Below, one piece after another: positions 1 through 8,223 of a DNA stretch of 64,000 nt; position 1 is the first letter of the stretch, and each line of letters opens with the position of its first letter. This DNA comes from Sphingomonas immobilis. GTDB taxonomy: Bacteria > Pseudomonadota > Alphaproteobacteria > Sphingomonadales > Sphingomonadaceae. Position numbers and translations under genes: made by a program. The stretch spans positions 1 to 64,000 of the forward strand of contig NZ_JAUQSZ010000006.1 in assembly GCF_030580995.1 (NCBI RefSeq), read 5' to 3'. The notes under the pieces were generated by a model. That model was not told where the DNA came from, did not search any database, and saw only the letters and a program-made list of their open reading frames with translations.

Positions 1-2
1 CG

Positions 3-1286
3 CCCGAGCCGAGCGCGGAGCTGCGCGAGGCGCTGGCGGGCGCGCGCGACGCGGGCTCGGCGCGGCGCTGGATCGGGCGGCGGCTGGCGGAGGCGCATGA
101 GACGCCGCTCAGCGCGATGCTGGTCGCGCTCAACCGCTTCGACATGATCAACACCGCCTACGGCCGCACCGTCGGCGACGGCCTGCTGCGCGGCGCGCTG
201 AAACGCATCGAGGAGGCCGCACGCGAGGTGCTGGGTCGCGAGGCGCTCGTCTCGCGGATGAGCGGATCGTCGTATCTGGTCGCGGCGCGGAGCCCTCGGA
301 CCCGCATCGATCTTGCCGCCGAACGCATCGCTGGCGAACTTGCGCGGCCGTTCGTGACCGGCGAGACGATCGCCGTGCTGGGCTGCCGCATCGGTCTCGC
401 CGAGGCGGTGGCGGCGGACGATTCCGGCAGCCTGCTGCGCCGCGCAAGCGAAGCGCTGGCCGACGCGCGCGCCTCCGACAGCGCGACGGTGCGCGTCGCG
501 GAAGCGGGCCCGCGCGACGAGACGCCGATCGACATGCTCGCCGTGGCACTCCACCACGCGATCGAGCAGGGCGAGATCGACATCCTCTTCCAGCCGCAGG
601 TCTCGGTCTCGACCGGCGCGATCGTCGGCGTCGAGGCGCTGGCGCGCTGGGAACATGCCAAGCTCGGCACGATCGGCGCGGAGACTTTGTTCGCCGCCGC
701 CGCCCGCGCCGAGCTCGAGATCGGCCTGTCCGACCATATCCAGAAGATCACGCTGGAGCGCGCCGCCGCCTGGCCGGCGGAACTGCGGGGGCTTCGGCTC
801 GCGCTCAACCTCACCGCCGCCGACATCGCCCGGCCGGGCTTCGCCGATCGGTTCCTCGACCGCGTCGACACCAGCGGCTTCCCACGCAGCCGCCTGACGC
901 TGGAGATCACCGAGAGCGGGCTGATCGAGGATCTCGGCATCGCCGCTAGCCTGCTCTCGCAACTCCGCACGGCGGGTTGTCGCATCGCCATTGACGATTT
1001 CGGGACGGGCTATTCGAGCCTCGCCTATCTCAAGGCGTTGCCGCTCGATTACCTCAAGATCGACAAGAAGCTGGCACAGGACATCACCGGCACGCCGCGC
1101 GACCGCGTGGTGGTGCGCGGCGTCATCGACATGGCGCGCTCGCTGGGGCTGACGGTGATCGCGGAAGGGGTGGAGACGGCGGAGCAGCTCGAACTGCTCG
1201 CGAAGGAGGGGTGCCAGTTGTACCAGGGCTTCCTGCGCAGCGAGGCGGTGTCGAGCGCGGTGTTGGTGGGGCTGGTGTCGGGGTAG
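3..1286 (+). CDS. GGDEF/EAL-domain protein, C-terminal part (cyclic-di-GMP phosphodiesterase)
   Basis: The 5' end lies outside the window; the frame is open from base 3, so the first ATG (117) is internal. The first ~150 residues form a degenerate GGDEF-like domain in which the signature is replaced by SGSSY, so diguanylate cyclase activity is unlikely. The EAL domain follows and looks intact: VEALARW, an Asn in NLTAADI, Glu in LEITESG, IDDFGTGYSSLAYL with the later LKIDKK lysine, and IAEGVET followed by YQGF. These are the metal-binding and catalytic residues of phosphodiesterases that hydrolyse c-di-GMP to pGpG. The degenerate GGDEF part may be a regulatory GTP-binding module (inference). 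N-terminal sensory or membrane parts cannot be seen. Confidence 0.9.
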   Translation, partial: PEPSAELREALAGARDAGSARRWIGRRLAEAHETPLSAMLVALNRFDMINTAYGRTVGDGLLRGALKRIEEAAREVLGREALVSRMSGSSYLVAARSPRTRIDLAAERIAGELARPFVTGETIAVLGCRIGLAEAVAADDSGSLLRRASEALADARASDSATVRVAEAGPRDETPIDMLAVALHHAIEQGEIDILFQPQVSVSTGAIVGVEALARWEHAKLGTIGAETLFAAAARAELEIGLSDHIQKITLERAAAWPAELRGLRLALNLTAADIARPGFADRFLDRVDTSGFPRSRLTLEITESGLIEDLGIAASLLSQLRTAGCRIAIDDFGTGYSSLAYLKALPLDYLKIDKKLAQDITGTPRDRVVVRGVIDMARSLGLTVIAEGVETAEQLELLAKEGCQLYQGFLRSEAVSSAVLVGLVSG

Positions 1287-1914
1287 ACGTTCCCACGCTC
1301 GCGTCGTCACCCCGGACCTGTTCCGGGGTCCAAGGTTCCGCCGGCGAAGCGGCATGATGTTCAAGCGTCACGCGCGCCGCACGTTGGGCTCCGGCACAAG
1401 GCCGGAGTGACGCCTGAGGCTTGGGGAACAGCAGCCAACCACCCGAACGGGACGTCCGCTCCGACCCGTAGCGCACGCTCGCAGACCATTTGAGCTGTAC
1501 CGCAAACCGTTGTAGAAAGCCGCCGCGGCGGGGGGCAGAGGAAACCCGCAAGGGTGCCAGAGGGTAGTGCTGACCGCGCCCAGGGACTTGGGCACCGCTC
1601 GCGTTAAGCCTATGCGCGAGCCTTAGCCCCGCCGCACCTCGCGTCCGCTAATCACCCATCCCGGACATTTCCGCTGTCCTACAGCGCCCGTCATATGCGA
1701 TGCCCAGCCGTCGCTCTTTCAAACCGTCGATCCCTGGGTTGTGCGCCCGCGGCGCACAGCCTCCGCGCGTCCGTATGCCGCAGTCGTCGGTGCCGGCGGA
1801 CGGGGGCACCAGCGTGAATCGGTGTGAGCTTCGGCACCCTATTGGTGCAATTTCGGAAACGATCGCGCCTTACATTTTCGATTCAGGTGTCAATCTGTCA
1901 AGCGAAGTCTAACT
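1287..1914. other. 628-bp gap without a supported gene
   Basis: No convincing ORF: the short frames here have no family-like sequence and no good ribosome binding site. The left part holds an inverted pair of palindromic repeats (listed separately). The stretch 1413-1640 has several short inverted repeats, including a perfect 7-bp stem GCTCGCG/CGCGAGC at 1597-1603 and 1615-1621. A structured RNA is possible, but I could not match it to tmRNA, RNase P RNA, SRP RNA or a riboswitch by eye. The right part, 1800-1914, is somewhat richer in A+T and lies beyond the stop of the leftward dehydrogenase gene. Confidence 0.5.
1306..1412. repeat. Inverted pair of REP-like palindromes (GTCACCCC family)
   Basis: The left copy (1306-1335) begins GTCACCCCGG and folds on CCCCGGA/TCCGGGG. 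The right copy (1389-1412) is CTCCGGC...GCCGGAG followed by TGACG, so the two point inwards and could fold into one long hairpin. The same layout recurs at 23353, 26450, 26628, 28995 and 32136. Confidence 0.8.
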
Positions 1915-2913
1915 CTACGCCCACCCCTCCAGCACCTGATCCGGCGGCCTGTGCCCGTCGGCCCACATGCGGATGTTCTGGATCACTTTCTCGCCCTGCG
2001 CCATGCGGCCTTCGAACGTGGCGGAGCCCATGTGCGGGGTCATCACCACGTTGGGCAGCGCGAGCAGGCGCGGGTCGATCTCGGGCTCGTGCTGCCACAC
2101 GTCGAGGCCCGCGCCCGCCAGTCGCCCGCCTTCGAGTGCCGCCACCAGCGCCTCCTCTTCGACGATGCCGCCGCGCGAGGCGTTGATGAGGTGGACGTGC
2201 GGCCGCAGCAAGGCGATGCGGCGCGCGTCGATCAGGTCGCGGCTGTCGGCGTTGAGCGGCGTGTGGATCGTCAGGATGTCGATCGCGCCCAGCATCTCGT
2301 CGAGGTTCGGATGCCATTGCGCGCCGAGTTCCGCCTCCAGCACCTTCGGCAGGCGCTCGCGGTTGTGATAGTGGATCGACAGGCCGAACGCGCGCGCGCG
2401 CCTTGCCACCGCTTGCCCGATCCGCCCCGCGCCGATGATTCCGAGCGCCTTGCCGCCGATGCGGTGGCCGAGCATCCCGCCCGGGCTCCACCCCTTCCAC
2501 TGGCCCGAGCGGACGAGCTTCTCGCCCTCGGCCAGCCGGCGCGGCACCGACAGGATCAGCGCCATCGTCATGTCGGCGGTATCCTCGGTCAGCACGCCGG
2601 GCGTGTTGGTAACGATGATGCCGCGTGCGCGCGCCGCTGTCAGGTCGATATGATTCACGCCCGCGCCGAAATTGGCGATCAGCTTCAGCCGGGGGCCCGC
2701 GCCGGCGATCAGCTCCGCGTCGATCGCGTCGGTGACCGACGGCACCAGCACGTCGCACTCGGCAACCGCCGCGGCGAGATCGTCGCGGGTCAATGCCACG
2801 TCCGCACGGTTGAGCGTGGTGTCGAACAATTGCTCCATACGCGCCATGGTCGCATCCGCCAGTTCGCGGGTGACGAAGACCTTGGGATGAGCGACGCGTC
2901 TCGTTTCGGGCAT
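1915..2913 (-). CDS. D-isomer-specific 2-hydroxyacid dehydrogenase (glyoxylate/hydroxypyruvate reductase-like)
   Basis: Predicted 332-aa cytosolic NAD(P)H-dependent oxidoreductase that reduces 2-oxo acids to D-2-hydroxy acids. The frame runs on upstream of 2913, but the first residues that look like the family begin at MPETRRVAHPKVF, so the ATG at 2913 was chosen. Visible landmarks: ANFGAGVNHID, the Rossmann loop GIIGAGRIGQAVARRA with its GxGxxG, NASRGGIVEE carrying the conserved Arg, then a Glu in the HEPEID region and the catalytic His in MTPHMGSAT. Length is normal. The physiological substrate cannot be told from sequence; glyoxylate or hydroxypyruvate is the usual guess. It diverges from the SH3 protein gene. 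Confidence 0.88.
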   Translation of the reverse strand: MPETRRVAHPKVFVTRELADATMARMEQLFDTTLNRADVALTRDDLAAAVAECDVLVPSVTDAIDAELIAGAGPRLKLIANFGAGVNHIDLTAARARGIIVTNTPGVLTEDTADMTMALILSVPRRLAEGEKLVRSGQWKGWSPGGMLGHRIGGKALGIIGAGRIGQAVARRARAFGLSIHYHNRERLPKVLEAELGAQWHPNLDEMLGAIDILTIHTPLNADSRDLIDARRIALLRPHVHLINASRGGIVEEEALVAALEGGRLAGAGLDVWQHEPEIDPRLLALPNVVMTPHMGSATFEGRMAQGEKVIQNIRMWADGHRPPDQVLEGWA

Positions 2914-3009
2914 ATGCGCGGCTTGGCGAAGCGTGGCCGCATCGTCAACGCCATTGAAGCCTGCAGCAATCGCGCGGTAGAGATGGCGGGGGAGGATGAG
3001 GGAACGAAC

Positions 3010-3513
3010 ATGCGGGGTTTCAACAAAGGTGTGGCGGGCGCGCTCGCGGCGGTGATGATCGCAACGACCGTCGGGCCGGCGATCGCCGCGCTGGTGCAGC
3101 GCAAGCCGCCATACTACGCCTCGATCGCGGCGGGCCGCGCGCGGATGCGCACTGGCCCCGCGCGTACCTATCCGGCGATCTGGCAATATCAGCGCGCCGA
3201 CCTGCCGGTGAAGGTGATCGACACCTACGAACACGGCAACTGGTTGAAGGTCGAGGATCCGGGCGGCACGCAGGGCTGGATGCTCGGCTCGCTGATCCGC
3301 GATACGCGCACCGGCTTCGTGATGGGCCCGCCGGCCGAGCTGTTCGATCAGCCACATGCCGATGCGCGCATCCGCTGGCGCGCGGCGCCGGGCGTGGTCG
3401 GCCGCCTCAGCAAATGCGCGCGCGGCTGGTGCTATTTCGACGTGCGCGGGCGCGGCGGCTATATCGAGACGATCCATCTCTGGGGCGTCGATCCGACGGA
3501 GATCATCCCCTGA
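3010..3513 (+). CDS. Secreted SH3-domain protein
   Basis: 167 aa. The N-terminus MRGFNKGVAGALAAVMIATT reads as a signal peptide ending near residue 27, so the protein should act in the periplasm. The rest resembles two bacterial SH3 (SH3_3/SH3_4) modules: the first around MRTGPARTYPAIWQY to GWMLGSLI, the second around RIRWRAAPGVVGRL to GGYIETIHLWGV. Such proteins are thought to bind the cell wall or partner proteins; no catalytic residues are visible. The start is supported by a purine-rich stretch (GGGGGAGGATGAGGG) just upstream. Its stop codon overlaps the proposed CTG start of the following acetyltransferase, so the two are probably co-translated. Confidence 0.8.
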   Translation: MRGFNKGVAGALAAVMIATTVGPAIAALVQRKPPYYASIAAGRARMRTGPARTYPAIWQYQRADLPVKVIDTYEHGNWLKVEDPGGTQGWMLGSLIRDTRTGFVMGPPAELFDQPHADARIRWRAAPGVVGRLSKCARGWCYFDVRGRGGYIETIHLWGVDPTEIIP

Positions 3514-3977
3514 GCCTCCGGTTCGAGCGCGATGACCTGACCCGGCCCGACGTGGTCGCACTGGTCGAGCTGCACCTGCGATCGGCGTTCGAGAATTCGC
3601 CGCCGAACGCGGTGTTCGCACTCGACCTGTCGGGCCTGCGCGATCCTGCCGTGGCGCTGTGGACCGCATGGGAGGGCGATACGCTGCTCGGCATGGGCGC
3701 GCACAAGAAGATCGAGGACGGGCACGGCGAGCTAAAGTCGATGCGTACCGCGCCCGTCGCGCTCAGGCGCGGGGTGGGCGGGGCGATCCTCGCGCACCTG
3801 ATCGCGGAAGGGCGCGAGGCGGGCTATTCCCGATTGAGCCTGGAAACCGGATCGAACGAGGCCTTCGCCCCCGCGCGGGCGATGTACGAACGCGCCGGCT
3901 TCGTGCCATGCGGCCCGTACGGCGACTATCCACCAGGGGATTTCAGCCGGTTCTATACGCTCGACCTGCGCGTTTGA
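3510..3977 (+). CDS. GNAT-family N-acetyltransferase, apparent CTG start
   Basis: About 155 aa. Motif A of the acetyl-CoA binding site is visible as RRGVGGAILAHLIAEG, followed by LSLETGS and the typical C-terminal ARAMYERAGFVPCGPY. Acetyl acceptor unknown. No ATG, GTG or TTG lies at the expected N-terminus: family-like sequence (SLRFERDDLTRPD) begins right after CTG 3510, which overlaps the stop of the upstream gene as CTGA. A GGAG (3498-3501) sits 8 nt before it, good Shine-Dalgarno spacing. The alternative GTG at 3553 would remove the first beta strand. See findings. Confidence 0.8.
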   Translation: MSLRFERDDLTRPDVVALVELHLRSAFENSPPNAVFALDLSGLRDPAVALWTAWEGDTLLGMGAHKKIEDGHGELKSMRTAPVALRRGVGGAILAHLIAEGREAGYSRLSLETGSNEAFAPARAMYERAGFVPCGPYGDYPPGDFSRFYTLDLRV

Positions 3978-3982
3978 GCGAT

Positions 3983-4237
3983 ATGGAAACCCTCACCACG
4001 GTCCTCAAATGGATCGCCTCCGGCGGCGGCATGATCGCCGCCATCATGGTCTCACTCGACATAGGACGGAAGATCACCGGCTGGGGGCTGGTGCTGTTCG
4101 CCGCCTCTGCTGTGGTGTGGGTGGCGGGGGCGATCATCACGAAGGACGGCGCGCTCGGCACGCAGAACGCGGTGCTGTGCGCGATCGATCTGTTCGGGGC
4201 GTATCGCTACCTGATCCGCAAGAAGGCCGATGGCTGA
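3983..4237 (+). CDS. Small membrane protein of unknown function
   Basis: 84 aa starting METLTTVLKW. Two or three hydrophobic segments are visible (around IASGGGMIAAIMVSL, WGLVLFAASAVVWVAGAII and AVLCAIDLFGAYRYLI), and the protein ends in the basic tail RKKADG. It resembles small integral membrane proteins annotated only as hypothetical in sphingomonads. The gene begins 5 nt after the acetyltransferase stop and overlaps the prepilin peptidase start by 8 nt, so it belongs to the same transcript. Function not recognised. Confidence 0.7.
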   Translation: METLTTVLKWIASGGGMIAAIMVSLDIGRKITGWGLVLFAASAVVWVAGAIITKDGALGTQNAVLCAIDLFGAYRYLIRKKADG

Positions 4238-4982
4238 GCTGATCGTGTGGGCGGTGCTGCTCGGTCTGCTGGGAGCGGTGATCGGCAGCTTTGTCGCGAC
4301 GCTGGTGATCCGCTGGCCACAGGGGCGGACGATGGGCGGGCGCTCGCAGTGCGATAGCTGCACGCGGACGCTGGGCGCGCGCGACCTCGTGCCGCTGCTG
4401 AGCGCGGCGCTGTCGCGCTGGCGGTGCCGGACGTGCGGTGCGGGGATCGACGCGCGGCACTGGCGGATCGAGGCGATGGCGCTGCTGATCGGTGTCGCGG
4501 CGGGGCTCGCGGTGCCGGGGCCGGTAGGGCTGGCGGGGGCGCTGTTCGGCTGGCTGCTGCTGGCGCTTGCCGCGCTCGACGTGACCGAGTTCTGGCTGCC
4601 CGACCGGTTGACGCTGACGCTGGCGCTGGCGGGGCTCGCGACCGGGGTCGTGGGGATCGACCCGCCGTTGACGGATCGCCTCATCGGCGGCGCGGCGGGG
4701 TTCGCGAGCCTGTGGCTCGTCGCCTTCGGATACAGGCATCTGCGCGGGCGCGAGGGGCTGGGCGGGGGCGATCCCAAGCTGTTCGGCGCGATCGGGCTCT
4801 GGATCGGCTGGCGGATGCAGCCGGTGGTGCTGTTCCTCGCCGCGCTGGCAGGGCTGGCGGTGGTGCTGTTCGGCATGGTGCGCGGGCGCACCGCGCGGCT
4901 CGACGACCGCTTGCCGTTCGGGGCGCTGCTGGCGGTGGCGGCTTACCCGGCGTGGCTGTTCCTGCTAGGCAGCGGGGCATGA
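4230..4982 (+). CDS. Type IV prepilin peptidase (A24 family)
   Basis: 250-aa polytopic inner-membrane aspartic protease that would cut prepilin leader peptides and N-methylate the new N-terminus. The cytoplasmic zinc-binding loop has all four cysteines (C41, C44, C66, C69). The two catalytic aspartates are visible: D117 in ALDVTEFWLPD and D181 in GGGDPKLF, the GxGD signature. About seven hydrophobic segments. It overlaps its neighbours on both sides, forming a compact cluster from the SH3 protein to the next small gene. No pilin, GspE/PilB or secretin gene is in the window, so its substrates must be encoded elsewhere. Confidence 0.9.
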   Translation: MAELIVWAVLLGLLGAVIGSFVATLVIRWPQGRTMGGRSQCDSCTRTLGARDLVPLLSAALSRWRCRTCGAGIDARHWRIEAMALLIGVAAGLAVPGPVGLAGALFGWLLLALAALDVTEFWLPDRLTLTLALAGLATGVVGIDPPLTDRLIGGAAGFASLWLVAFGYRHLRGREGLGGGDPKLFGAIGLWIGWRMQPVVLFLAALAGLAVVLFGMVRGRTARLDDRLPFGALLAVAAYPAWLFLLGSGA

Positions 4983-5383
4983 GCCTGCTCCTCGCCCTGT
5001 TGCTTGCCGCCGACGATCTGCCGCTCGGCACGCTGCCGAAACAGGCGCTGCCGGCGAGTGGGTGCGCGGCCTTCCTGTGGAGCGGCGGCGAGCAGAAGAC
5101 GCTGATCGCAATGGCGACCGCCGAACCGGGGCAGTTGCGCCTGGTACTGAACGGTGCCCCTGTCGATCTGCCGCGTACCGCGCGATCCGGCGCGAGTACC
5201 TACGGCCTGTCCGCGACGACCGACTATGCCGCGCCCGGTGTCCGCGCCACGCTCGATATCAAGGTCGAGGCGCGGGGTGATGTCGTCAAGGGCGGCGTGG
5301 TCTCCGAAGGGACGCTGCGGCTGGAGCGCGACGGGCAGGATGGGGTCGTCGTCCCCATCACCGGCATCGTCGGCTGTAGCTAG
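4979..5383 (+). CDS. Putative secreted protein of unknown function
   Basis: 134 aa. The ATG overlaps the prepilin peptidase stop (ATGA). A short hydrophobic N-terminus (MSLLLALLLAADD) suggests export, followed by a beta-rich soluble region with GCAAFLWSGGEQKTLIAMA and a C-terminal cysteine (VGCS). No family recognised. Position and coupling suggest co-expression with the peptidase gene, but nothing in the sequence identifies it as a pseudopilin. Its stop overlaps the end of the convergent transporter gene by 4 bp. Confidence 0.65.
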   Translation: MSLLLALLLAADDLPLGTLPKQALPASGCAAFLWSGGEQKTLIAMATAEPGQLRLVLNGAPVDLPRTARSGASTYGLSATTDYAAPGVRATLDIKVEARGDVVKGGVVSEGTLRLERDGQDGVVVPITGIVGCS

Positions 5384-6780
5384 CGGACCTGCGGCGCGGG
5401 CTGGACGTCCTCCGCCTCGACCGGTTTGGGATTGCGGATCGAGGGGCGCAGGCGCGCAACGCTGCACAGCCCCGCCACCACCGCCAGCCCCGCCGCGACC
5501 AGCGCAGGCGTGCGGCCGCTCCCGATGCCGAATGCGAGCAGGCACGCGACGAGCGTCGCGCCCGTCGTCTGTCCGACCAGCCGCACCGTCGAGACGAGCC
5601 CACCCGCCGCTGCTGCGCGATCCTGCGGCGCAGAGCCGATGATGAGGCGCGCGTTGGGCGGCAGGAACAGGCCGAAGCCAGACCCGCACAGGGCCATCCG
5701 CCAGGCGATGTCGAAATAGCTCGGATCGGCTGGCATGAAGGCAATTAGCGACAAGGCCGTCACCGCCACCGCCATACCGATCCCGCCGAGCAGCCCGGCC
5801 GGAACCCGGTCTGACAGCCAGCCGGAGAAGGGTGCCACAAACATATTGGTAAGCGGCCACGGCGCGATCGCTGCGCCGACCTCGGCAGGCGTGAAGTGGA
5901 ATTCGTGCTGGAGGCGGAAGGGCGTCGACAGCAACAGGGTCATCGAGGCGATGAACGCCGTGTAGGCGCCGATCGCCGACAGCGCGAGAACGGGACGGCC
6001 GAGCAGATCGATCGGCAAAATCGGATTGCTCTCCTTGCGTTCCCGCTGAACGAAGCGATAGCCGATGATGAGACCGACGATAACAATCGCCGCCGACACG
6101 ACGTGGCTGCCACTCGTATCGTGTACCGCCGATTCAAGTCCGCCGATGACGAGTCCGAACGTTGCCGCACACATCACCGCGCCGAGAATGTCGAACGGCT
6201 CCTCGCGCGGTTCCGATTCGGGTAGCGCCTGACCGAGTACCAGCGAAAGGATCGCGAAGGGCACGGCGCTGGCGAACACCCACGGCCACGGCGCGACCGC
6301 CAGGACCAGTCCGCCAAGCGTCGGGGCGAGTGCGGCGGAGCTGGATACGATCACCGAATTGATGCCGAGCCCGCGCCCGAGCTGCGCCTTGGGATAGACC
6401 TGCCGGATAAGCGCCGCCGAGACGCTGAGCGATGCGGCCGCGCCGATCGCCTGCGCACCGCGGACGATCAGCAGGAACGGCAGGCTCTTGGCAAAGAAGC
6501 ACAAAACCGTCGCGACGGTGAAGATCAGCTGACCGAGCTGGTACATCCGCCTCAGCCCGATCCGTTCGCCGAGGCCCGCGAACGGCAGGAGCAACATGAC
6601 GAGGGTCAACTGATAGATGGTGACGACGCTGACAACGGCGCTGCTGTCGACGCGAAGGTCGCGGGCGATCGTGGGAAGCGCGACATTCGGCACCGCGCCG
6701 TCGATGATGACGAGTGCCGAGCCGCAACAGAGCGCGCCGATCGCCATCAGGCGGCGCGGCATGGGAAGACCGTCGGACAT
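5380..6780 (-). CDS. MFS transporter, DHA2 (EmrB/QacA-like) drug:proton antiporter
   Basis: 466 aa with about 14 hydrophobic segments. TM1 carries the DHA2 motif IDGAVPNVALPTIARDL (compare LDxTVVNVALP), and the TM2-3 loop has GERIGLRRMYQLGQ, the MFS motif A. Members export hydrophobic or cationic toxic compounds using the proton gradient; the substrate here is unknown. No adjacent TetR/MarR regulator or EmrA-type adaptor gene is present. Length is at the short end of the family. The gene converges with the small secreted-protein gene on its 3' side. Confidence 0.88.
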   Translation of the reverse strand: MSDGLPMPRRLMAIGALCCGSALVIIDGAVPNVALPTIARDLRVDSSAVVSVVTIYQLTLVMLLLPFAGLGERIGLRRMYQLGQLIFTVATVLCFFAKSLPFLLIVRGAQAIGAAASLSVSAALIRQVYPKAQLGRGLGINSVIVSSSAALAPTLGGLVLAVAPWPWVFASAVPFAILSLVLGQALPESEPREEPFDILGAVMCAATFGLVIGGLESAVHDTSGSHVVSAAIVIVGLIIGYRFVQRERKESNPILPIDLLGRPVLALSAIGAYTAFIASMTLLLSTPFRLQHEFHFTPAEVGAAIAPWPLTNMFVAPFSGWLSDRVPAGLLGGIGMAVAVTALSLIAFMPADPSYFDIAWRMALCGSGFGLFLPPNARLIIGSAPQDRAAAAGGLVSTVRLVGQTTGATLVACLLAFGIGSGRTPALVAAGLAVVAGLCSVARLRPSIRNPKPVEAEDVQPAPQVR

Positions 6781-6812
6781 CTACCGTGCTTCCGGCCGAG
6801 AAAGAATATGGT

Positions 6813-7214
6813 TCATGCGGGCGACCATCCCGGCGGCGCGAGTTCGAAACCGTCGAAGGTGAAGCCGGGCGTGACGACGCAGCTTACCAGCCCCCAGCCC
6901 GCCGGGGCCTCGGTCGATTGCCAGGCGTGTGCGGGAACGAGGCCCTGCGGCGTATCGGCGCTGAGCACGATTTCACGGGTTTCGCCAACTTCATGGATGA
7001 GGAGCGTGAGCGGCGATCCGGCGTGCCAAAGCCAGAGTTCGACGGCGTCGACGCGGTGCCAGTGCGATCTTTGCCCCTCTTCGAGCAGGAACAGGATCGC
7101 CGAGGCGAGGCCGCGCGGGTCGCCGCCGGGCGCGGGCTGGCGCATCGTTTCGCGATACCATCCACCCTCGGGATGCGGCGCGAGATCGAGGCTGGCGACG
7201 AGGGGATGCGTCAT
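6813..7214 (-). CDS. Cupin protein, DUF985 family
   Basis: 133 aa, the usual size of a single-domain DUF985 (cupin_5) protein. The N-terminal signature HPEGGWYRET is present, followed by FLLEEGQRSHWHRVDAVELW with the paired histidines (around residues 51 and 53) and glutamate expected for metal binding, and the second cupin motif VPAHAWQSTE. Family members are small beta-barrels of poorly known function, sometimes linked to sugar-nucleotide or stress metabolism. It stands alone in its leftward orientation, 32 bp from the MFS gene, and may be transcribed with it. Confidence 0.85.
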   Translation of the reverse strand: MTHPLVASLDLAPHPEGGWYRETMRQPAPGGDPRGLASAILFLLEEGQRSHWHRVDAVELWLWHAGSPLTLLIHEVGETREIVLSADTPQGLVPAHAWQSTEAPAGWGLVSCVVTPGFTFDGFELAPPGWSPA

Positions 7215-7312
7215 GCCGCCGCGCTAACCCCGGCGGGAGAAGTAGGCAAGCGTCCCAAAACAAGGCGCGTCAAGTCTTGCTGCGCTGCGGCATTTTGCGT
7301 ACAGGTCGGACT

Positions 7313-7654
7313 ATGAACGCTACCGCAAGCCTGGCCGTGAAAGAAGCCCCGTCCGCCGACGTCCCCACCGTATTCGAGGGGATCGTGCGCAAGCGCTGCC
7401 TCTCCGCGACGTATAACCGCACCGAGGTAACGCTCGCGCCGCACGTCATCTATACCCGCCATGGCGACCTGTTCGTCGATGGCGTGGTGATCGAGCGTGA
7501 CGGCAAGCCGCCCAAGGAACTCAAGCTCGGCACGTTCAAACTGGCCGGGCTGACCGCGCTGCGCCTGACGCCGCGCGCCTTCAAGCCGAGCCCGCTGTTC
7601 ATCGCCGGCGATCCCAAATACGCCGAGACGGCGCTGATGACGGTCGAGCCCTAA
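7313..7654 (+). CDS. Conserved hypothetical protein, possibly WYL-like
   Basis: 113 aa from the ATG at 7313; an in-frame upstream start at 7277 gives a non-conserved-looking extension. The body (FEGIVRKRCLSATYNRTEV, then LAPHVIYTRHGDLFVDG, then GTFKLAGLTAL) resembles the core of WYL domains, which sense ligands or nucleic acids in bacterial regulators, but no DNA-binding domain is attached. This assignment is from memory of similar sphingomonad proteins and is tentative. The gene converges with the hemerythrin gene with a 4-bp overlap. Confidence 0.65.
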   Translation: MNATASLAVKEAPSADVPTVFEGIVRKRCLSATYNRTEVTLAPHVIYTRHGDLFVDGVVIERDGKPPKELKLGTFKLAGLTALRLTPRAFKPSPLFIAGDPKYAETALMTVEP

Positions 7655-8154
7655 GCCGCTTTTCCGTCGAAGATGACGTTGCGGATCTGCGCGGCTTCAC
7701 CGACGTAGCGCGTGTCGGGTTCCGCCACGCCGCGCCGGTTGGTCTGGGCGGGCAGTTGCGAATAGAGCGACGATTCCTCGTGATGGATGCGGGTGCGGAT
7801 GCGCTGCATCAGCGCGCGCGTCGCCCGCACGTAATCCGGCCATTCCGCTTCGCTGGCGAGCGAGCCCCAGCGGCGGACGTGGTCCTTGAAATCGTTCAGC
7901 AGGCGGTTCTGTTCGGCCAGCGCCTTCGTCGCCATCGCCGCGACGTGCGGGCGGCGGTCGTTCATCAGCGGACGCAGCAGCGTCGCTTCCTCGTTGGCGA
8001 AATGGGCCAGCAGCTCGCGCGTGAAGGTCCAGCGTTTGGCGGCGAGCTCGGCCGAGCTTTCGGGGCGCGGGCCTGCGATCTGGCGCTCATTGCCGGCCAC
8101 CGCCGCGAGGATGCGGCGATGTTCGTCGAGCAGTTCGGGCGCGCCAATGATCAT
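7651..8154 (-). CDS. Hemerythrin HHE-domain protein
   Basis: 167 aa. The four-helix HHE cation-binding pattern is visible: H12 in LLDEHRRIL, H51 and E55 in LLAHFANEEATLL, H92 in FKDHVRRW, and H124/H125 with E126/E127 in RIHHEESSLY. These residues would hold a di-iron site that binds O2 or NO. Likely cytosolic, as there is no signal peptide. The role (oxygen or nitric-oxide sensing, iron handling) cannot be resolved from sequence. Confidence 0.82.
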   Translation of the reverse strand: MIIGAPELLDEHRRILAAVAGNERQIAGPRPESSAELAAKRWTFTRELLAHFANEEATLLRPLMNDRRPHVAAMATKALAEQNRLLNDFKDHVRRWGSLASEAEWPDYVRATRALMQRIRTRIHHEESSLYSQLPAQTNRRGVAEPDTRYVGEAAQIRNVIFDGKAA

Positions 8155-8223
8155 GTTGCTCCGACTAAATGCGTTTAGTGACCGAAAGGTTGTGACGGCC
8201 GCCCGTACTGCTACTTAAGGGCC

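Noticed and set aside
1413..1640. Possible 6S RNA, RNase P RNA or cobalamin riboswitch
   Set aside because: Looked for the conserved cores (GAGGAAAGTCCGGGC, GCAACTGTAA-type and 6S bubble sequences); none present.
1700..1912. 70-aa ORF in the first intergenic gap
   Set aside because: No ribosome binding site, no family-like sequence, atypical codon use; kept as non-coding.
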